Of a DNA stretch of 64,000 nt, positions 13,001 through 24,300 are shown one piece after another. Both the position numbers and the translations under genes were made by a program. The notes below the pieces were generated by a model that saw nothing but the letters and a program-made list of their open reading frames with translations, was not told the origin of the DNA and ran no database searches. The DNA is from Pleodorina starrii. Taxonomy: Eukaryota > Chlorophyta > Chlorophyceae > Chlamydomonadales > Volvocaceae. Within the stretch, counting starts at the first letter, position 1. Every line of letters begins with the position of its first letter. The stretch spans positions 7,631,001 to 7,695,000 of the forward strand of contig BRXU01000002.1 in NCBI GenBank assembly GCA_030267565.1, read 5' to 3'.

Positions 13001-13916
13001 ACGACTGCACATGGCTGTCCACCTATTTAATCATTTACCGCTCACGGGCTCCGGCCCATTCGTGAAAAAACCCTTTCCCCTTCCCCATTTCCCTTTCCCC
13101 TCCCCCGCATTCCCTTTCCCCTCCTCCCCCCCCCTTCCCCCCCACACATACACATACACGTACATACACACACGCCCTCACTTGCACGACGCCGCATCCG
13201 TGAACGACTCGAGGTTGACCGAGAACTCGCTGACCGCCAGTGTGGCCCTCGCCGCTGCCAGCGGCCCCGCCAGCAACCCCACCACCGCCTTCACCGCCGA
13301 TTTGCTCGTCAGCAGCAGACAGGCGGAGGGGGGAGCCTGGGGGCGCCGGCGGCAGCTGCCCCCCTCCTCCTCGTCAGAGTCGTCAGAGGCGTCAGAGTCG
13401 GAGCAGGACAAGGGGCCGCGGCGGCGGCGGCGCCTGCGGCGGCGCCGGGCGGCGCCGGCGGCGGCGGCGGCCCCGCAGCAGCACATGCGCCTGGGTACAG
13501 GGAGGGGGGTAAGGCGGGTGGTTACGTCCGGATGTGACCTTCGGTGTCTGTGTGTCTGCTCAAAGCGCCAGGGGTATGTGTGTGTGTGTGAGTGTGTGAG
13601 TGTGTGTATGTGTGAGGGTGTGTGTGTGAGGGTGTGAGGGTGTGTGTGTGAGTGCGTGTGTGTGTGGGGTGTGTGTGTGTGCGTGAGAGAGAGAGAGAGA
13701 GCAGTCTTCGGGAGCAGACAGGCAGGCAGGAAGGCAGGCAGGCAGACACGCCCCCCCAACCCAACCCACCCCAGCCCAACCAAGCCCTTCCTCACCCCAA
13801 CCACGGCACCCGGCCGAAAGCCGACCGCACCGCCGCCGCCACCCGCCGCCAAGCCGCCGCCACCTCCTTCACCCCCTTCACCCCCGCCGCCGCTTTCCCG
13901 CCCTTAATCAGTCCCG

Positions 13917-13954
<38 letters not shown>

Positions 13955-14221
13955 GGTGGCGGTTGGTTTCTCGGCGGCGGCCGGGGGTGGGTGACCACAT
14001 TAGAGATGGCGAAGTGGGGTCTCTGGAGCGCCAGTCTCAGCACCTCGCACTGTTGGGGGCGGCTGAGCTCCAAGAAGTCGGGCGAGTCGGGTTTCACCAC
14101 CAGCCGCCGCTCAGATAGCTGGGACTGCGGGGGGGGGAGGGAGGGGGGGGCGGAAGATGGAGGCGGCGGTGGGTTGGGGAGGAGGGGGGGTGGTTGTGTG
14201 TATGCCCGTGTGTGTGTATGC

Positions 14222-14263
<42 letters not shown>

Positions 14264-16306
14264 TGCGAAGTTTAGTACTGGTCTTCAGCCGGTCGTTAAG
14301 GCAGGCAGGCGGGGAGAGGGAGAGAGTTTTGAAACATGAGAGCAATGGGAAAGGAAGGGCAGGGCAGGGCAGGGCAGCGCAGGGAGGGGAAGGGAGCCCG
14401 GAGGACTTACGAGTGGGCCCCCGGCCGGCCCGACCCAGCCCCGACCCCGGCATCCACCACGCCCACGTCCGACCCACAAACACGCACACACACGCGCGCA
14501 GACACACACTCTCCGTCCTGTCGTTCCCTACTCTCGGAGGCTCCCCAACCAGTCGTACCTGCCAATCGTACGGCAGCTTCTTGCTGCCCCGCAGCTGCAG
14601 CGCCAGCAGGCAGTACGACAGCAACTTCATCTGTCCCGCCCAGCGCGCGTTGAGCGCCGCCTCCCCCAACCCCACCGCCGCCTGGAGCGCCGAAACCACC
14701 GTCGCCGCCGCCAGCAACCCCAGCGCCGCCGCCGGCGCCGCCGCCCGCCACATCCTTACACACGCCGCGACGCCCAGCGCCGCCATCGGTACGGAAAGCA
14801 GCGCCGAAACCACCAACTGCCGACATGCCCGGTACTGCCACAGCCAACTCTCCGCGTCGGGCAGGCGCGCGAAGCGCCGCGCCAGCCGCCGCCGGGCCGT
14901 GAGGCTGCGCCGCTGCAGCGGCGGCAGCGCCGCCAGGTACGACATGTCGTACAGGGGTACGGCAAACCAGGCCGTCAGGCGGTGGTGTCCTCCTAGCTGT
15001 GCCGCCAGCAGGGCGGAGGTGGCGGGTAGGTGCAGCAGCAGCAGGACCAGCCCGGTAATGGCGAGGTCGGAGTCCCCGAAGGTCCAAAGCGCCTTTCCAC
15101 AGCGGCCGGGTTAACCAGGGGATTGGGGGGGTTGGGGGGGGGGGGTTATCCACGTATAGACCGGAGGGGTGGGGTGGGGTTTGGGGGGGTCGGGGTCGGG
15201 GGTAAAGAAAAAGATACCGCAGCGAAGGGGGTAATGCGCAGCGAGGGGGATTGGGGGGTTCGGGGAGGTGGGGTGGAGGATGATGAAAAGAAGATAGCGC
15301 GCAGCGCGCGGGGGGTTCTTCCTCCGCGAGTGCGGAACCAGCCGCGGGGAGGGAGGGGACAGCCCCCGCAGCCCCCCACGCCCCAACACGCCGCCCGCCC
15401 CCTGCACCCCCCCCCACGACTGAGGACCCACCCACCCACCCAACCAGCCCCCCCCCTCCTCCCCCTCCCCAAAACACACACACGCACGCACACGCACACA
15501 CGCCCAGCAACTTGCCCAACCCCGCCCACCCCTACCACCCCCGCCACCCACCCACACGGCCGCGCCGTTGAGTCCCACGCTGCCCAGCAGCAGCAGCCCG
15601 CTGATCAGCAGCAGCGCATCCAGGGCCGCTGCGTAGGCCTCGGGGTGGAAGGCCTCGGCGGCATGCAGGGCGGACAGAAGGTGGTCGCTGGAGGGGTCGC
15701 GGCAGGGGCGCAGGTGGGCGCTCAGACCCGGCTCGGACTGGGGGCGGGCGCTTTCCAGAAGCTGCTCCTGTGGGGGTGTGGGGTGGGTGGGAGTGTGGGA
15801 GTGTGGGCGTGTGGGGTGGGTGGGAGTGTGGGGGTGTGGGATGGGTGGGGAGTGTGGGCGTGTGGGGTGGGTGGGGAGTGTGGGGGTGTGGGGTGGGTGG
15901 GAGTGTGGGAGTGTGGGCGTGTGGGGTGGGTGGGGAGTGTGGGGGTGTGGGGTGGGTGGGGAGTGTGTGGGTGAGGAATGCTGGAAGTTGTGGATGGCGG
16001 AAGGGCGAGGCGAGGTGAGAGTGCGCCCAGCCCACCGGGCCCGCAGCGCCGCGATTAGCCATGATGGAGATTGTAGATGGCGGAATGGGGTAGCCGGCCC
16101 GAGGACTGCCTCGCGGCGCGCGATAGGTAGACGCTTACCAGGACTGCCGGGTCGGCCTCAGGGTCAAGGCCCTCGGGCAGCAGCTGCAGATGGTCCTCCA
16201 GGAGGGCCGCGATGTCCAGTTTGCCCGGAAATCCTGATCGGTAAGGATTGTCGGGTGGTTGCACGTCCCCATCTTCGGGCGTCCGCAATTCGCCCGGCAG
16301 TACCAT
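9408..16306 (-). CDS. Multi-pass membrane protein with leucine-rich repeats (3' end unresolved)
   Basis: Ten phase-compatible exons: 16306-16139, 15767-15552, 15092-14559, 14124-13802, 13490-13182, 12599-12524, 12102-12012, 11425-11249, 10559-10396 and 9529-9408, about 727 residues so far. The start is the ATG at 16306. The N-terminal part has four to five hydrophobic segments (LLLISGLLLLGSVGL, LAITGLVLLLLHL, VVSALLSVPMAALGVAACV, LGLLAAATVVSALQAAVGL). A poly-Gln run and an Arg-rich/acidic Ser-Asp run follow. The C-terminal exons carry leucine-rich repeats such as LRSLVLCDAKLQ, VTHLDLSNNQLWGL, LEQIDFSQNHIGDD, MREIDLSFNWIQ and LQRLHLNHN. The last exon ends at a good donor (CCCAG then GTAAGA), so the gene continues beyond 9408. 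Family not recognised; a surface or signalling receptor-like role is inference only. Confidence 0.7.
11963..11996 (+). repeat. Dispersed motif B, copy 2
   Basis: Reads ttatataaaggagcatatca then ctccctgccccc; near-identical copies lie at 10313-10346 and 33577-33609. Confidence 0.75.
13921..13957 (-). repeat. CAG/CTG trinucleotide run encoding poly-Gln
   Basis: About 12 CTG units on the plus strand read as a Gln run on the minus strand inside the exon 14124-13802 of the leucine-rich-repeat membrane protein. Confidence 0.9.
15202..15230 (+). repeat. Dispersed motif C, copy in LRR-gene intron
   Basis: Reads gtaaagaaaaagataccgca then gcgaagggg; related copies occur at 9072, 9671, 22723, 27688, 48098 and, on the minus strand, 32928. 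Confidence 0.65.
15774..15972. repeat. GTGTGGGGTGGGTGGGAGTG-type intronic minisatellite
   Basis: Irregular tandem repeats of gtgtggggtgggtggg and gagtgtgggcgtgtgggg fill the first intron of the leucine-rich-repeat gene (16138-15768). The G-rich strand is the plus strand. Confidence 0.85.
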
Positions 16307-16897
16307 GTCCACCGCGAACGCAATTCGCCCGTCCAGTTCTTGTCAGCCCCCCCTAAATGCTCGTGTAAAATTGCACGAGATGGCACAAGTCATAATCGCT
16401 GTGAAAGATGGCAACAAGAGCGCTAAATTTCACAGAAACACGGTTTCGAAAGGTTCGCGGCCGTGCTGTCGGCATCATCTTGAGTTCCTTGATTTCACGT
16501 CAACACAAGGCCAATAAGCTAGCTATTGGTCTCTTATCGCAGTACTACAGAATCCGCACCTATCGCCCTGTCCTACAGAAAATCCAGGTGCCGGTACTGC
16601 ATTACGAAAGCGGAAAGGCAGCACCGCGATCCCGCACATTTGGCAATCGTGGCACGACGTGGACGCATTCTTCTACCTGAATTCCGTTCAAGGACTGCAC
16701 GATGTGTACACCAGTGATTATGTGCTAGCGGTTAGGCGCGAAACCAGCCTCGCGCGTTTAGCTGATGACATGTCATGCGAAATAACCGCCGCTTTGGATA
16801 CCTGCATAATTCTTTGTTAGCGGACTCCAAACCGTCTTCATAGAGCGGAGCAACACTCGTTTGCGACTGCGGTCGCTGGGCGCCGCTCTCGCCTGGC
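16307..16897. promoter_or_regulatory. Divergent promoter region between the LRR gene and APC11
   Basis: About 590 bp separate two oppositely directed start codons (ATG at 16306 minus, ATG at 16898 plus), so both promoters should lie here. Base composition falls noticeably compared with the flanking exons. I see no clear TATA element. Confidence 0.45.
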
Positions 16898-17161
16898 ATG
16901 GCGTTTGAGATCAAAGTCAAAAAGTGGCATGCGGTGGCGGCTTGGACATGGGAGGCGGACGACGTGTGCGGCATCTGCCGCGCGCCCTTTGACGGTTGCC
17001 CCCCGGAGTGCAAGTATCCTGGCGACGACAGCCCGGTGGTCTGGGGAGCCTGCCAACACGCCTTCCACCTGCAGTGCATCCAGAAGTGGCTGTCCTCCAG
17101 CGCAGAGCAGAAATGCCCCATGTGCCGGCAAGCGTGGGAATACAAGCGAGCAGCGGAGTGA
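16898..17161 (+). CDS. APC11: Anaphase-promoting complex subunit 11 (RING-H2 E3 subunit)
   Basis: An intronless 87-residue protein, the usual length for the family. APC11 is the catalytic RING-H2 subunit of the APC/C ubiquitin ligase; it recruits the E2 enzyme and drives ubiquitination of cyclins and securin at mitosis. The N-terminus IKVKKWHAVAAWTW matches the beta strand that docks on the cullin subunit APC2. Zinc ligands are visible in order: CGIC (C24, C27), C34 and C38 of the extra APC11 loop, the GACQHAFHLQC segment and CPMC near residue 73. The PGDDSPVVWG segment is typical of APC11 rather than the sister protein RBX1. It is transcribed away from the leucine-rich-repeat gene and converges on H2B. 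Confidence 0.95.
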   Translation: MAFEIKVKKWHAVAAWTWEADDVCGICRAPFDGCPPECKYPGDDSPVVWGACQHAFHLQCIQKWLSSSAEQKCPMCRQAWEYKRAAE

Positions 17162-18380
17162 GCGAGAGGATGAGGGCTCGAGTAATACACTGATCGCAGA
17201 CTCCCCCGGCCCTTCCCAGCGACCGATTCAGCTTTGCGGACTCAGTTGAACGGCCCACAACAGCGAAGGCCGCGCATTTTTTTCGGCCCGCAGTAGCGGA
17301 GGCAGCACTGTGGAACATCCTACCATCGTGTAGGGTGGGTTGGCTGTCAGGGTGGGCTGATCGGGTTCTGGTATCAGCCACAGGCCCGGACGTTGTCTAC
17401 CGAGGCCGAGCTGGTTCGTCGGGTTCGTATGGTTCTGGGCTGGCGGCGTCGTGAGCCAAACTGCGGTAGTGCCAAGCTGGCGCGCGGGTTGCGGGTAAAG
17501 AGGCGTGCTCGCTTCAGGCGACTAGTTAGCACCCCGGCTGTGGGCATTTTTTGCATTTCGTGTTGCATTACGTGTTGTTGAGAGGTGTGGCGTGTGCGTG
17601 TCACCCTGGGAGTCCCGTCACTCCCGCCCACAGGTCCCGCAGACGTGGGCTGATGGGCCGCTGGCTGCCGCCCCCCAATGCTGCGCAGGCAGGGCGAACG
17701 GAGTGGCAGTGGTGCTTGTGTCTTTGCTGATTGATGACTGCACGGTGGTTGCTGGCGTAGGGTTCGTGTTCGCAGGAGTGTTTTCGAATGGCTCCAGGTG
17801 GTAATCACTTCTCAACACACGGGCTGACTTGACTGCGTAGTTTTTTCTGTCAGAGCACCAGGCGAATGAGCTAATCTTCTTCAATTCTTGTGAAACACTC
17901 TTTAAGCGATGTACGTTGTTTTCGTTATCCCGTACAGAAGACCATATCGTACAGCGCGTTGCGGACAGACGTGTGGGAACGCCCCGTGCGCTGCGGTCGG
18001 TTGGTTTTCGTAAAACACGAGGGGGCGCAGAAGATGAGAGTGAGAACCTAGGTTAGGACACCGAGAGGTGCTAATCTTCTGGAGCGGTGCGGGTTGTGTG
18101 GTGCGCACGCTGGGTTTTGGTGCTTGCCGCGCCTGCTGGATCGAGGTACCCTGGTCCCTGGACAATGCGCTGATCGGACTCCCCGATGAACCGTGACGCC
18201 GTACTGCGAGCGCTGGCAAGCTGCTAACGGGCCGTGAACAATGCTGGCGTGGTTACCACACGTCTGTGGATCTACTGATTTGTGTTAGGTCTTCACGTAC
18301 CTAAAGCCCCTGGGGGTACGCGCGGCCCCTCTCTCAACCACCTTCCCCGCTACTCATATTCAGCCCAAAGTAATGACGGT
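17162..18380. other. Spacer between converging APC11 and H2B genes
   Basis: Mixed-composition sequence with no open frame that resembles a protein I know. It should contain the APC11 3' UTR. No TGTAA signal was seen close to the APC11 stop. Confidence 0.5.
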
Positions 18381-18396
18381 GGTGTTGAGAAACACC
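18381..18396 (-). terminator. Histone mRNA 3' stem-loop
   Basis: On the minus strand the 16 bases GGTGTTTCTCAACACC form a 6-bp stem with a TCTC loop, 58 bp after the H2B stop codon. This matches the hairpin that replaces the poly(A) tail of replication-dependent histone mRNAs and is bound by the stem-loop binding protein. Confidence 0.85.
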
Positions 18397-18454
18397 GAGT
18401 AGTAGAGTCAGGCGACCGCCATGGCCGCGTCAGAAGAGACCCGGAGACCAGCGC

Positions 18455-18916
18455 CTAGGCGGACGTGAACTTGGTGACGGCCTTGGTGCCCTCCGAGACT
18501 GCGTGCTTGGCCAGCTCGCCAGGCAGCACAAGACGCACGGCGGTCTGGATCTCGCGAGACGTGACGGTAGGCTTCTTGTTGTAGCGGCTGAGCTTGGAAG
18601 CCTCAGTTGCGACCTTCTCGAAAATGTCATTGATAAAGCTGTTCATGATGGACATGGCCTTGGAGCTGATGCCGGTGTCGGGGTGCACCTGCTTCAACAC
18701 CTTGTAGATATACAGCTTGTAGGTCTCGCTCTTGGCCACCTTAACCTTCTTCTTGGCCTTCTTCTCGCCATCGGCGCCCTCGGCAGCTGGCTCCTTAGCG
18801 GCCTTCTTTGCCGGCGCCTTCTTCTCCTTCTTAGGCTTATCCTTCTTCTCAGCCTTCACCTCCTTCTCCTCCTTCTCCGCCTTCTCAGCAACGGGCTTCT
18901 CGTCCTTCTTGGCCAT
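18455..18916 (-). CDS. H2B: Histone H2B
   Basis: An intronless gene for 153 residues, the core histone that pairs with H2A in the nucleosome. Residues 1-60 are a Lys/Glu/Ala-rich tail of plant and algal type ([17 protein letters not shown]). The histone fold starts at [20 protein letters not shown] and contains the hallmark [18 protein letters not shown], the [20 protein letters not shown] helix and the C-terminal [12 protein letters not shown], which holds the conserved ubiquitin-acceptor lysine (AVTK). A TATA-like element lies about 65 bp upstream and a stem-loop lies 58 bp downstream, so regulation by S phase is expected. No H2A, H3 or H4 gene is adjacent in this window, unlike the divergent pairs common in volvocine algae. 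Confidence 0.97.
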   Translation of the reverse strand: MAKKDEKPVAEKAEKEEKEVKAEKKDKPKKEKKAPAKKAAKEPAAEGADGEKKAKKKVKVAKSETYKLYIYKVLKQVHPDTGISSKAMSIMNSFINDIFEKVATEASKLSRYNKKPTVTSREIQTAVRLVLPGELAKHAVSEGTKAVTKFTSA

Positions 18917-18980
18917 TTGTAGAGGTCTTGCAGTGTATATGATCAGGTATTTCTACGTTTACAAATGATTCTGACAGCGA

Positions 18981-18990
18981 GTTTATATCT
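18981..18990 (-). promoter_or_regulatory. TATA-like element of H2B
   Basis: AGATATAAAC on the minus strand, about 65 bp upstream of the H2B start codon in otherwise mixed sequence. Spacing suits a core promoter with a short 5' UTR. Confidence 0.5.
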
Positions 18991-20041
18991 GAAAGTTTAA
19001 TCTGGGTCGTCGGGCCAGCGGTTGATCCGTTGGCCGAGTGGACGAGAGCTCACTGCACACACAGTCGTGCATCAAGCGGGGTGGCGGGCGGAGCGATGCG
19101 TGCGCGAAAGGGTGGCGCAGCGATGCGTGCGTCACGTCCAGCTAGCCGTTCGCAACGGCGACGAGAGGGGCAAGGTGTCGGGAGACAGGACCACTGGGTC
19201 GGGCGGCGTCCTACGAATTCTTTTACATAATCCATGTCGTGCTTCTGCCCTAGACGCCTAGGGGACCAAGGGCAGAGGACGGCTCCGCGACTGTGTAAAT
19301 GGGCGCTTCTGCTACCGGTAAATACCAATTTTCCCGGTGTTTCTTGACACCACCAAGCAAGCCTTGCTCATTTCAGTGGCCAAAGCGCCCAGCCCGTAAC
19401 GCACACCGGAACTGTTCGTTCCGGTAAGCCCTGGTTCAAAAACAAAACCTTGCAAAAAGATCTATGTTCTGATAATATGACGATTCCACGAGTTGATAGG
19501 TATTGAAATTATTCGTGGCCGAAGCCTTTATCATAAAGTCGCATATTTGTTCAAAATGGTAACCGACTTCCAGCGGACACAATGGCAGGCACAATGATCA
19601 TGAGAAAATACCAAAAGTTAATCTACACTTGAGTAAAGGCACGTGGGTGTGATCGACGGCAGCGCGGCACTCATAGAATGGAGGATGGCTGCTCCGAGGA
19701 AATAACTCGGAAGCCGTCAATTGGGCGACAAGACGGTGGGAGCTGTTTCGCATATGAGAAACGGCCAATTGAGGGCTGCGTATTTCGTTTGCGCTCTGCG
19801 CTGAGGGGGCGGCCTGCCGGAGAGCCGACAGCTCGCCCCCCGCTCACACACTTCATTCGCGCGACTGCCCTTAATCAAACATCAGCTTGCCCATCCCTCT
19901 ACGCATACAGATCTTCCAAAAACATTACATGAGAAGAAGCCATACACCGCCCGCGCGCCTTCCATCGATGGTGGACCTGGCACCTCCGGCGGGAGCGGCG
20001 CGGGAGCGGCGGAAGCCGCATCAACCCCGGGGAAGCTCTCC
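18991..20041. other. Intergenic region between H2B and the MscS-type channel gene
   Basis: Low-GC sequence for this genome, with no convincing coding frame. It probably holds the H2B upstream region and the promoter and 5' UTR of the channel gene. The channel reading frame stays open for over 100 bases upstream of 20042 without another ATG, so an upstream exon cannot be excluded. Confidence 0.4.
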
Positions 20042-21316
20042 ATGTACCAGCCCAGCTCACCGGCCAACCTCCCCACCACCAACCTGACTGAGACGGGCCC
20101 CGCTTCTCCCTCCACCGCCGCAGCATCAGCAGCCACATCGGCGAAGCCGCCGCCGCCGGGGCCCTCCCCATGGCCACCACCTCCCGGCCCCGCCTCCTCC
20201 ACAGCAATCCCCACCAGCCCCTCCATGACCCCATCGCCCGCCTGGAGCCTACACAGCCCCCTCCCCTACCCCCTTCCCTACCCTCCCTCCGAAACCGGGT
20301 CCACGGCAGCTGTGCCAGCAGCGGCGTTCGGCCCTCCACCCTTCCCGGACCCCAACTCCAGCCTTCCCGCCGCTGCCGCCGCCCCCGCCGCCGCCGTCGC
20401 CGCCAGCGGCCTGCCCCCAATGGCCACGGCCTCCCGCCAGCCCTCCCGCCACACCCATACCCACGCCCCCCGGCACGCCCCCAGCACCACCGCCTCGTCC
20501 GTGTTCGACAACTCTGACGACTCCTCCGAGGAACGGGACCTCGCACGCAGATCAGCCCGCATGCTCCCCCGCATGGCTGCCGCCACCGGAGCTTCGCCGC
20601 CCGGCATCGACCTCCTGGCGGCTGCGCCGGCGGCGCCGGCGGCGCCGGCGGCGCCGCTGACGTCCACCGGCGGCGGCGGCGGCGGCGGCTCCGCCGCCGC
20701 CGCCGCCGCTGCCGCGGCGGCAGCGGCGGCGGACAACCCCCTCTTCCTCCTCCAGCAGCTGCAGTTACAGGTTCTACAGCAGCAGCAGGTGCTGGCGCAG
20801 TACGGCCTGGCGGCGCCGACGGCGCCGCTGCTGCCGGGCCTTTTCCGGGCCCATACCCAGACGCTTACCCAGCGGCTGCTGCAGGCGGGGACGTCGCTAC
20901 TGGGGACGCCGCTGGGCTCCTGGGCCGGCATGTCCACGTCAGCAGCCTCGGACGCTGCAGCGCTGGCGGCGGCGGCGACGACGGAAGCTCCCGACGCGCT
21001 GGCGGCGGCGGGATCCGCAGCTCCCCCGGGCTATCCGGGGCTGGCGGCGGCGGCGGCGGCGGCGCTGCCGCTGCTTGGCTCGAACGGCTCGGTGTCGCAG
21101 GGCTCAGCGGCGGCAGGCGCCACGACCCCGCGGCAGCAGGCGCCGCCGCCATCACCGCCGCCACCGCCAGCCCAGCAGCAACAGGGAAAGCAGCAGATGC
21201 TGCAGCAGCAGTACATACGGCAATGGCGCGAGGTACGGCATGCTGACGTGGCGGCGCCCACTCGTGCATCCGCCGCAATGGTCGCCACTGGCGCCCCCGC
21301 CGGCGCCGACGCCGCG

Positions 21317-21349
<33 letters not shown>

Positions 21350-24300
21350 GCTCACGGTCTGCCGCCGCCACCGCCTTCTGCGGCTGCTGGGCATCAACCC
21401 CTGCCGCAGGTTAACTCCAACACCACATCGGTGCTGGATGCCGCGGCGGCGCCGAGCCCCGCCACAGCACCGGCCGCCGCGGCGCAAAGTCACCAGCAGC
21501 CCCCGGCCTCGACCACTGCACCTCCACCGCCGTCTCAGCAGCAGTCGCTGCAGGCTGGCGGCGGCGGCGGCGGGCCGGGGGCCGGCCAGGCAGCTGGCGG
21601 TGGTGGTGGCGGTGGCGGTGGTGGCGGTGGTGGTGGTGCTGGGGAGGGCGGTGGCGCGGGGCATCCGGGTGACCAGGCCCGGGACCGGGAGGGGGAAGGG
21701 GAGGGGGAGGCGGGCAAGCGGGCTCCTGGGGTTCCCAGTGCGGACCTGGTGGCGGAGAATCTGGAGAACATCGACGCTCTGGCCATCTTTGAGCCGGACG
21801 AGGTGGGTTGGGGTTGGGAGGGGGAGCGGGGAAGGGAGGGGGAGGGAGGGAGGGAGGGGAGGGAGGGGCAGGGAGAGCTTTGGAGGGGACGGAGGGAGGG
21901 AGGGACGGGAGGGAGGGGAGAGATGTTCGCGGCTCCTCTCCGCAGTGGATGACGTGAGTGAGTGATGGGGTGCAGCGGCTTGGCGCTGAGGCTGACACCA
22001 CGGCCCGGCCAACGCGGTGGGTGAGGAACCAACCAACCAGCCAGATAGCCAGCGGGAGAGGTGGGGCGGGGAATGGGGGTGCGGGTGGGCACGGAGCCAG
22101 GCATCAGGCTGGCCATTGCGTCACACCAATATTCCCCACCTCTCCTCACCACCTCGCCGCCAACCCCGCACGTCACACCCCAACCTCGCGACCCCGACCG
22201 CCTTATGCGTTACCTGCACGACCACACGTGCCTCCCCCCCCGTCTCGCCCCGGGCCGTTCTTATTACCCCCTCCGCCTCCGGCCCCCTCCACCGCGCTCC
22301 TTCACAGGATGCCGAGGAGGTCGACCCGGCGGATGAGGAGCCGCCCCCCCGCTGGTACCAGCGGCCCGGACTGCTGTGGTTCTTCTGCTGGGGGGCCCTG
22401 GGCGCCTCGCTGCTGGTGGTGGGGCTGGTGCTGCACACCCGCTTCAGCTCCACCACACCGGGCGCCGCGGAGGCCTTCCGCTGGTGCTACTTCTTCGCCG
22501 CCATGCCGCTGCTGTACTACGGTCTGTCGTACACGTCACGGCACGTGTTTGCGGTGCTGGAGGTGGGTGGGTGGTGTGGTGGTTGCGCGCCCGGTGGGTG
22601 GGTGGGTGGGTGGGTGGGTGGGTGGGTGGGTGGGTGGGCGGGTGGGCGGGTGGGTGGGCGGGTGGGTGGGTGGGTGGGCGAAGGTTTTTAGGGGGGGTGC
22701 GCTGTGGTGTGGTAAACAGGTTTCCAAGATACGATACCGCAACGGAGAGGGACAGAGAGGGCCTCAGCGAGCGGATCCAAAATGGAAAACCACTAGTAAC
22801 ATTCGCCCAGCACGCGGAGCGTGGGTGGGAGGAATGGGGGGGTTCAGGAGAGAGGGGCGGGGGGAGGAGGGATGCTGAAGGACGTAGGGCCTCGGGCCAT
22901 GGGGAAAGGTACCAGGGGGGGGAAGGGAGAGGCGGAAGGGGGGGGGCCGCCCGCGCCTTCGGATGGTCGCAGCCGGGGGGAAGGGCCAGCGGCCTTCGAC
23001 CGTTCGCAGCCTAGTGAGCTGATGGCTGGTTGTGATGGTTTGGCGACCGCCGGACCTAACGTGTCGGGGCTTTAGGGTTTGTTTGTTTGTTTGTTTATTT
23101 GTTGGACAGGGGGGAGGCAGATCTCCTCTCTCTGCCTGCTCTAGCCCGACTTGGCGGTTATCTGGGAGGACTGGCTGCTGCAACACGTGCTGGCCAAAGA
23201 CGCCACTGCACCCCACTTTGAAAGGAAAAACACCCGGACCTCCGCGCCCCTCTCCCTTCCCCCGACTCCCCCGCTTCCTGCCTACCCGCCTGCCTCTTCC
23301 CGCGCACCCGCGATCAACACCAATGCCATGCAGTGCGCGAAACGAAATCCGACTTACCGATAAAGTCTATTCGAAGTCCAATAGAAGCATCCGAGTTGGA
23401 GAACGACGAAGCATCCGCGGAAGAACAAACCCTACATCCCCAACTCCCCACCTACCTACATGCCTGCCTACCTGACTACCCGCCCGCCTGCCTGCCTGCC
23501 TGCCTGTCCCCTATTTCCCCCGGTCTGGCCGCCTACCTGCCTGCCTGCCTCCCTCTCCCACCCCTGGTCTGGCCGCCTATCTACCTACCTCTCGCAGTGG
23601 TGGTTCTTCCGGGAATCGCTGCTGTACCTTCTCAACGTGCAGAGAAGCGCCCTGTGGCTGCTCTTCTTCCTGGCACTGCTGTCGTGGTACTACACCGTGT
23701 TCAGGTACGACACTGCCGTACGACTTGACTTGTGTGTGCGTGTGTTTGTGTTTGTGTGTGGAGGGTGTGTGTGTGCCGACATCAACAGCAGCAACAAGCA
23801 GCAGCAGCAGAACATACGGCTCACGCTGCGTCGTTCCGAGTGGCGGCGCGACCCAACCCGCAAAACCGCAAACCCGCGACACATCCACTCCCACACCTGC
23901 ACTTCCCACCGCCCTCTCCCCCTCCCTGTCGGTGTCGCCTACGTCCCTCCTGCGCTACGGTATCTCGTTCCCATTACCTCTGGTACCTCCCACCGCCCTC
24001 CCCCCCTCCCCCCCCAAGGTGGGCCTGGTGCGAGGGCACCGCCTCCCAGCCTCGCCGCTGCCAGCAGCCCGCCTACGTGCAAGCCACCGGCATCGTTTGG
24101 AACATCCTGCTGTGCCTCATGCTATTCTGCCTGGCGAATCTGCTCAAGGTACGGCAAGGGTGCCGTACTGTACGACAGGGCCGCACGCAACGACAACGGT
24201 GTTCGACGCGCTGCGTTGCAGCAGCGCGGCAACGGGTGGGAGGGGAGGGAGCGCGCGGGGGGGGGGGGATGAAGAGTGAATCTGCAAGAATGATGAACGA

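Noticed and set aside
19022..19070. TTGGCCGAGTGG resembling the D-arm of a tRNA for Leu or Ser
   Set aside because: No anticodon stem, T-arm or acceptor stem can be folded around it.
20865..21371. Several Arg/Pro/Ala-rich frames opposite the first channel exon
   Set aside because: They are shadow frames of GC-rich coding sequence; only the plus frame continues into conserved channel exons.
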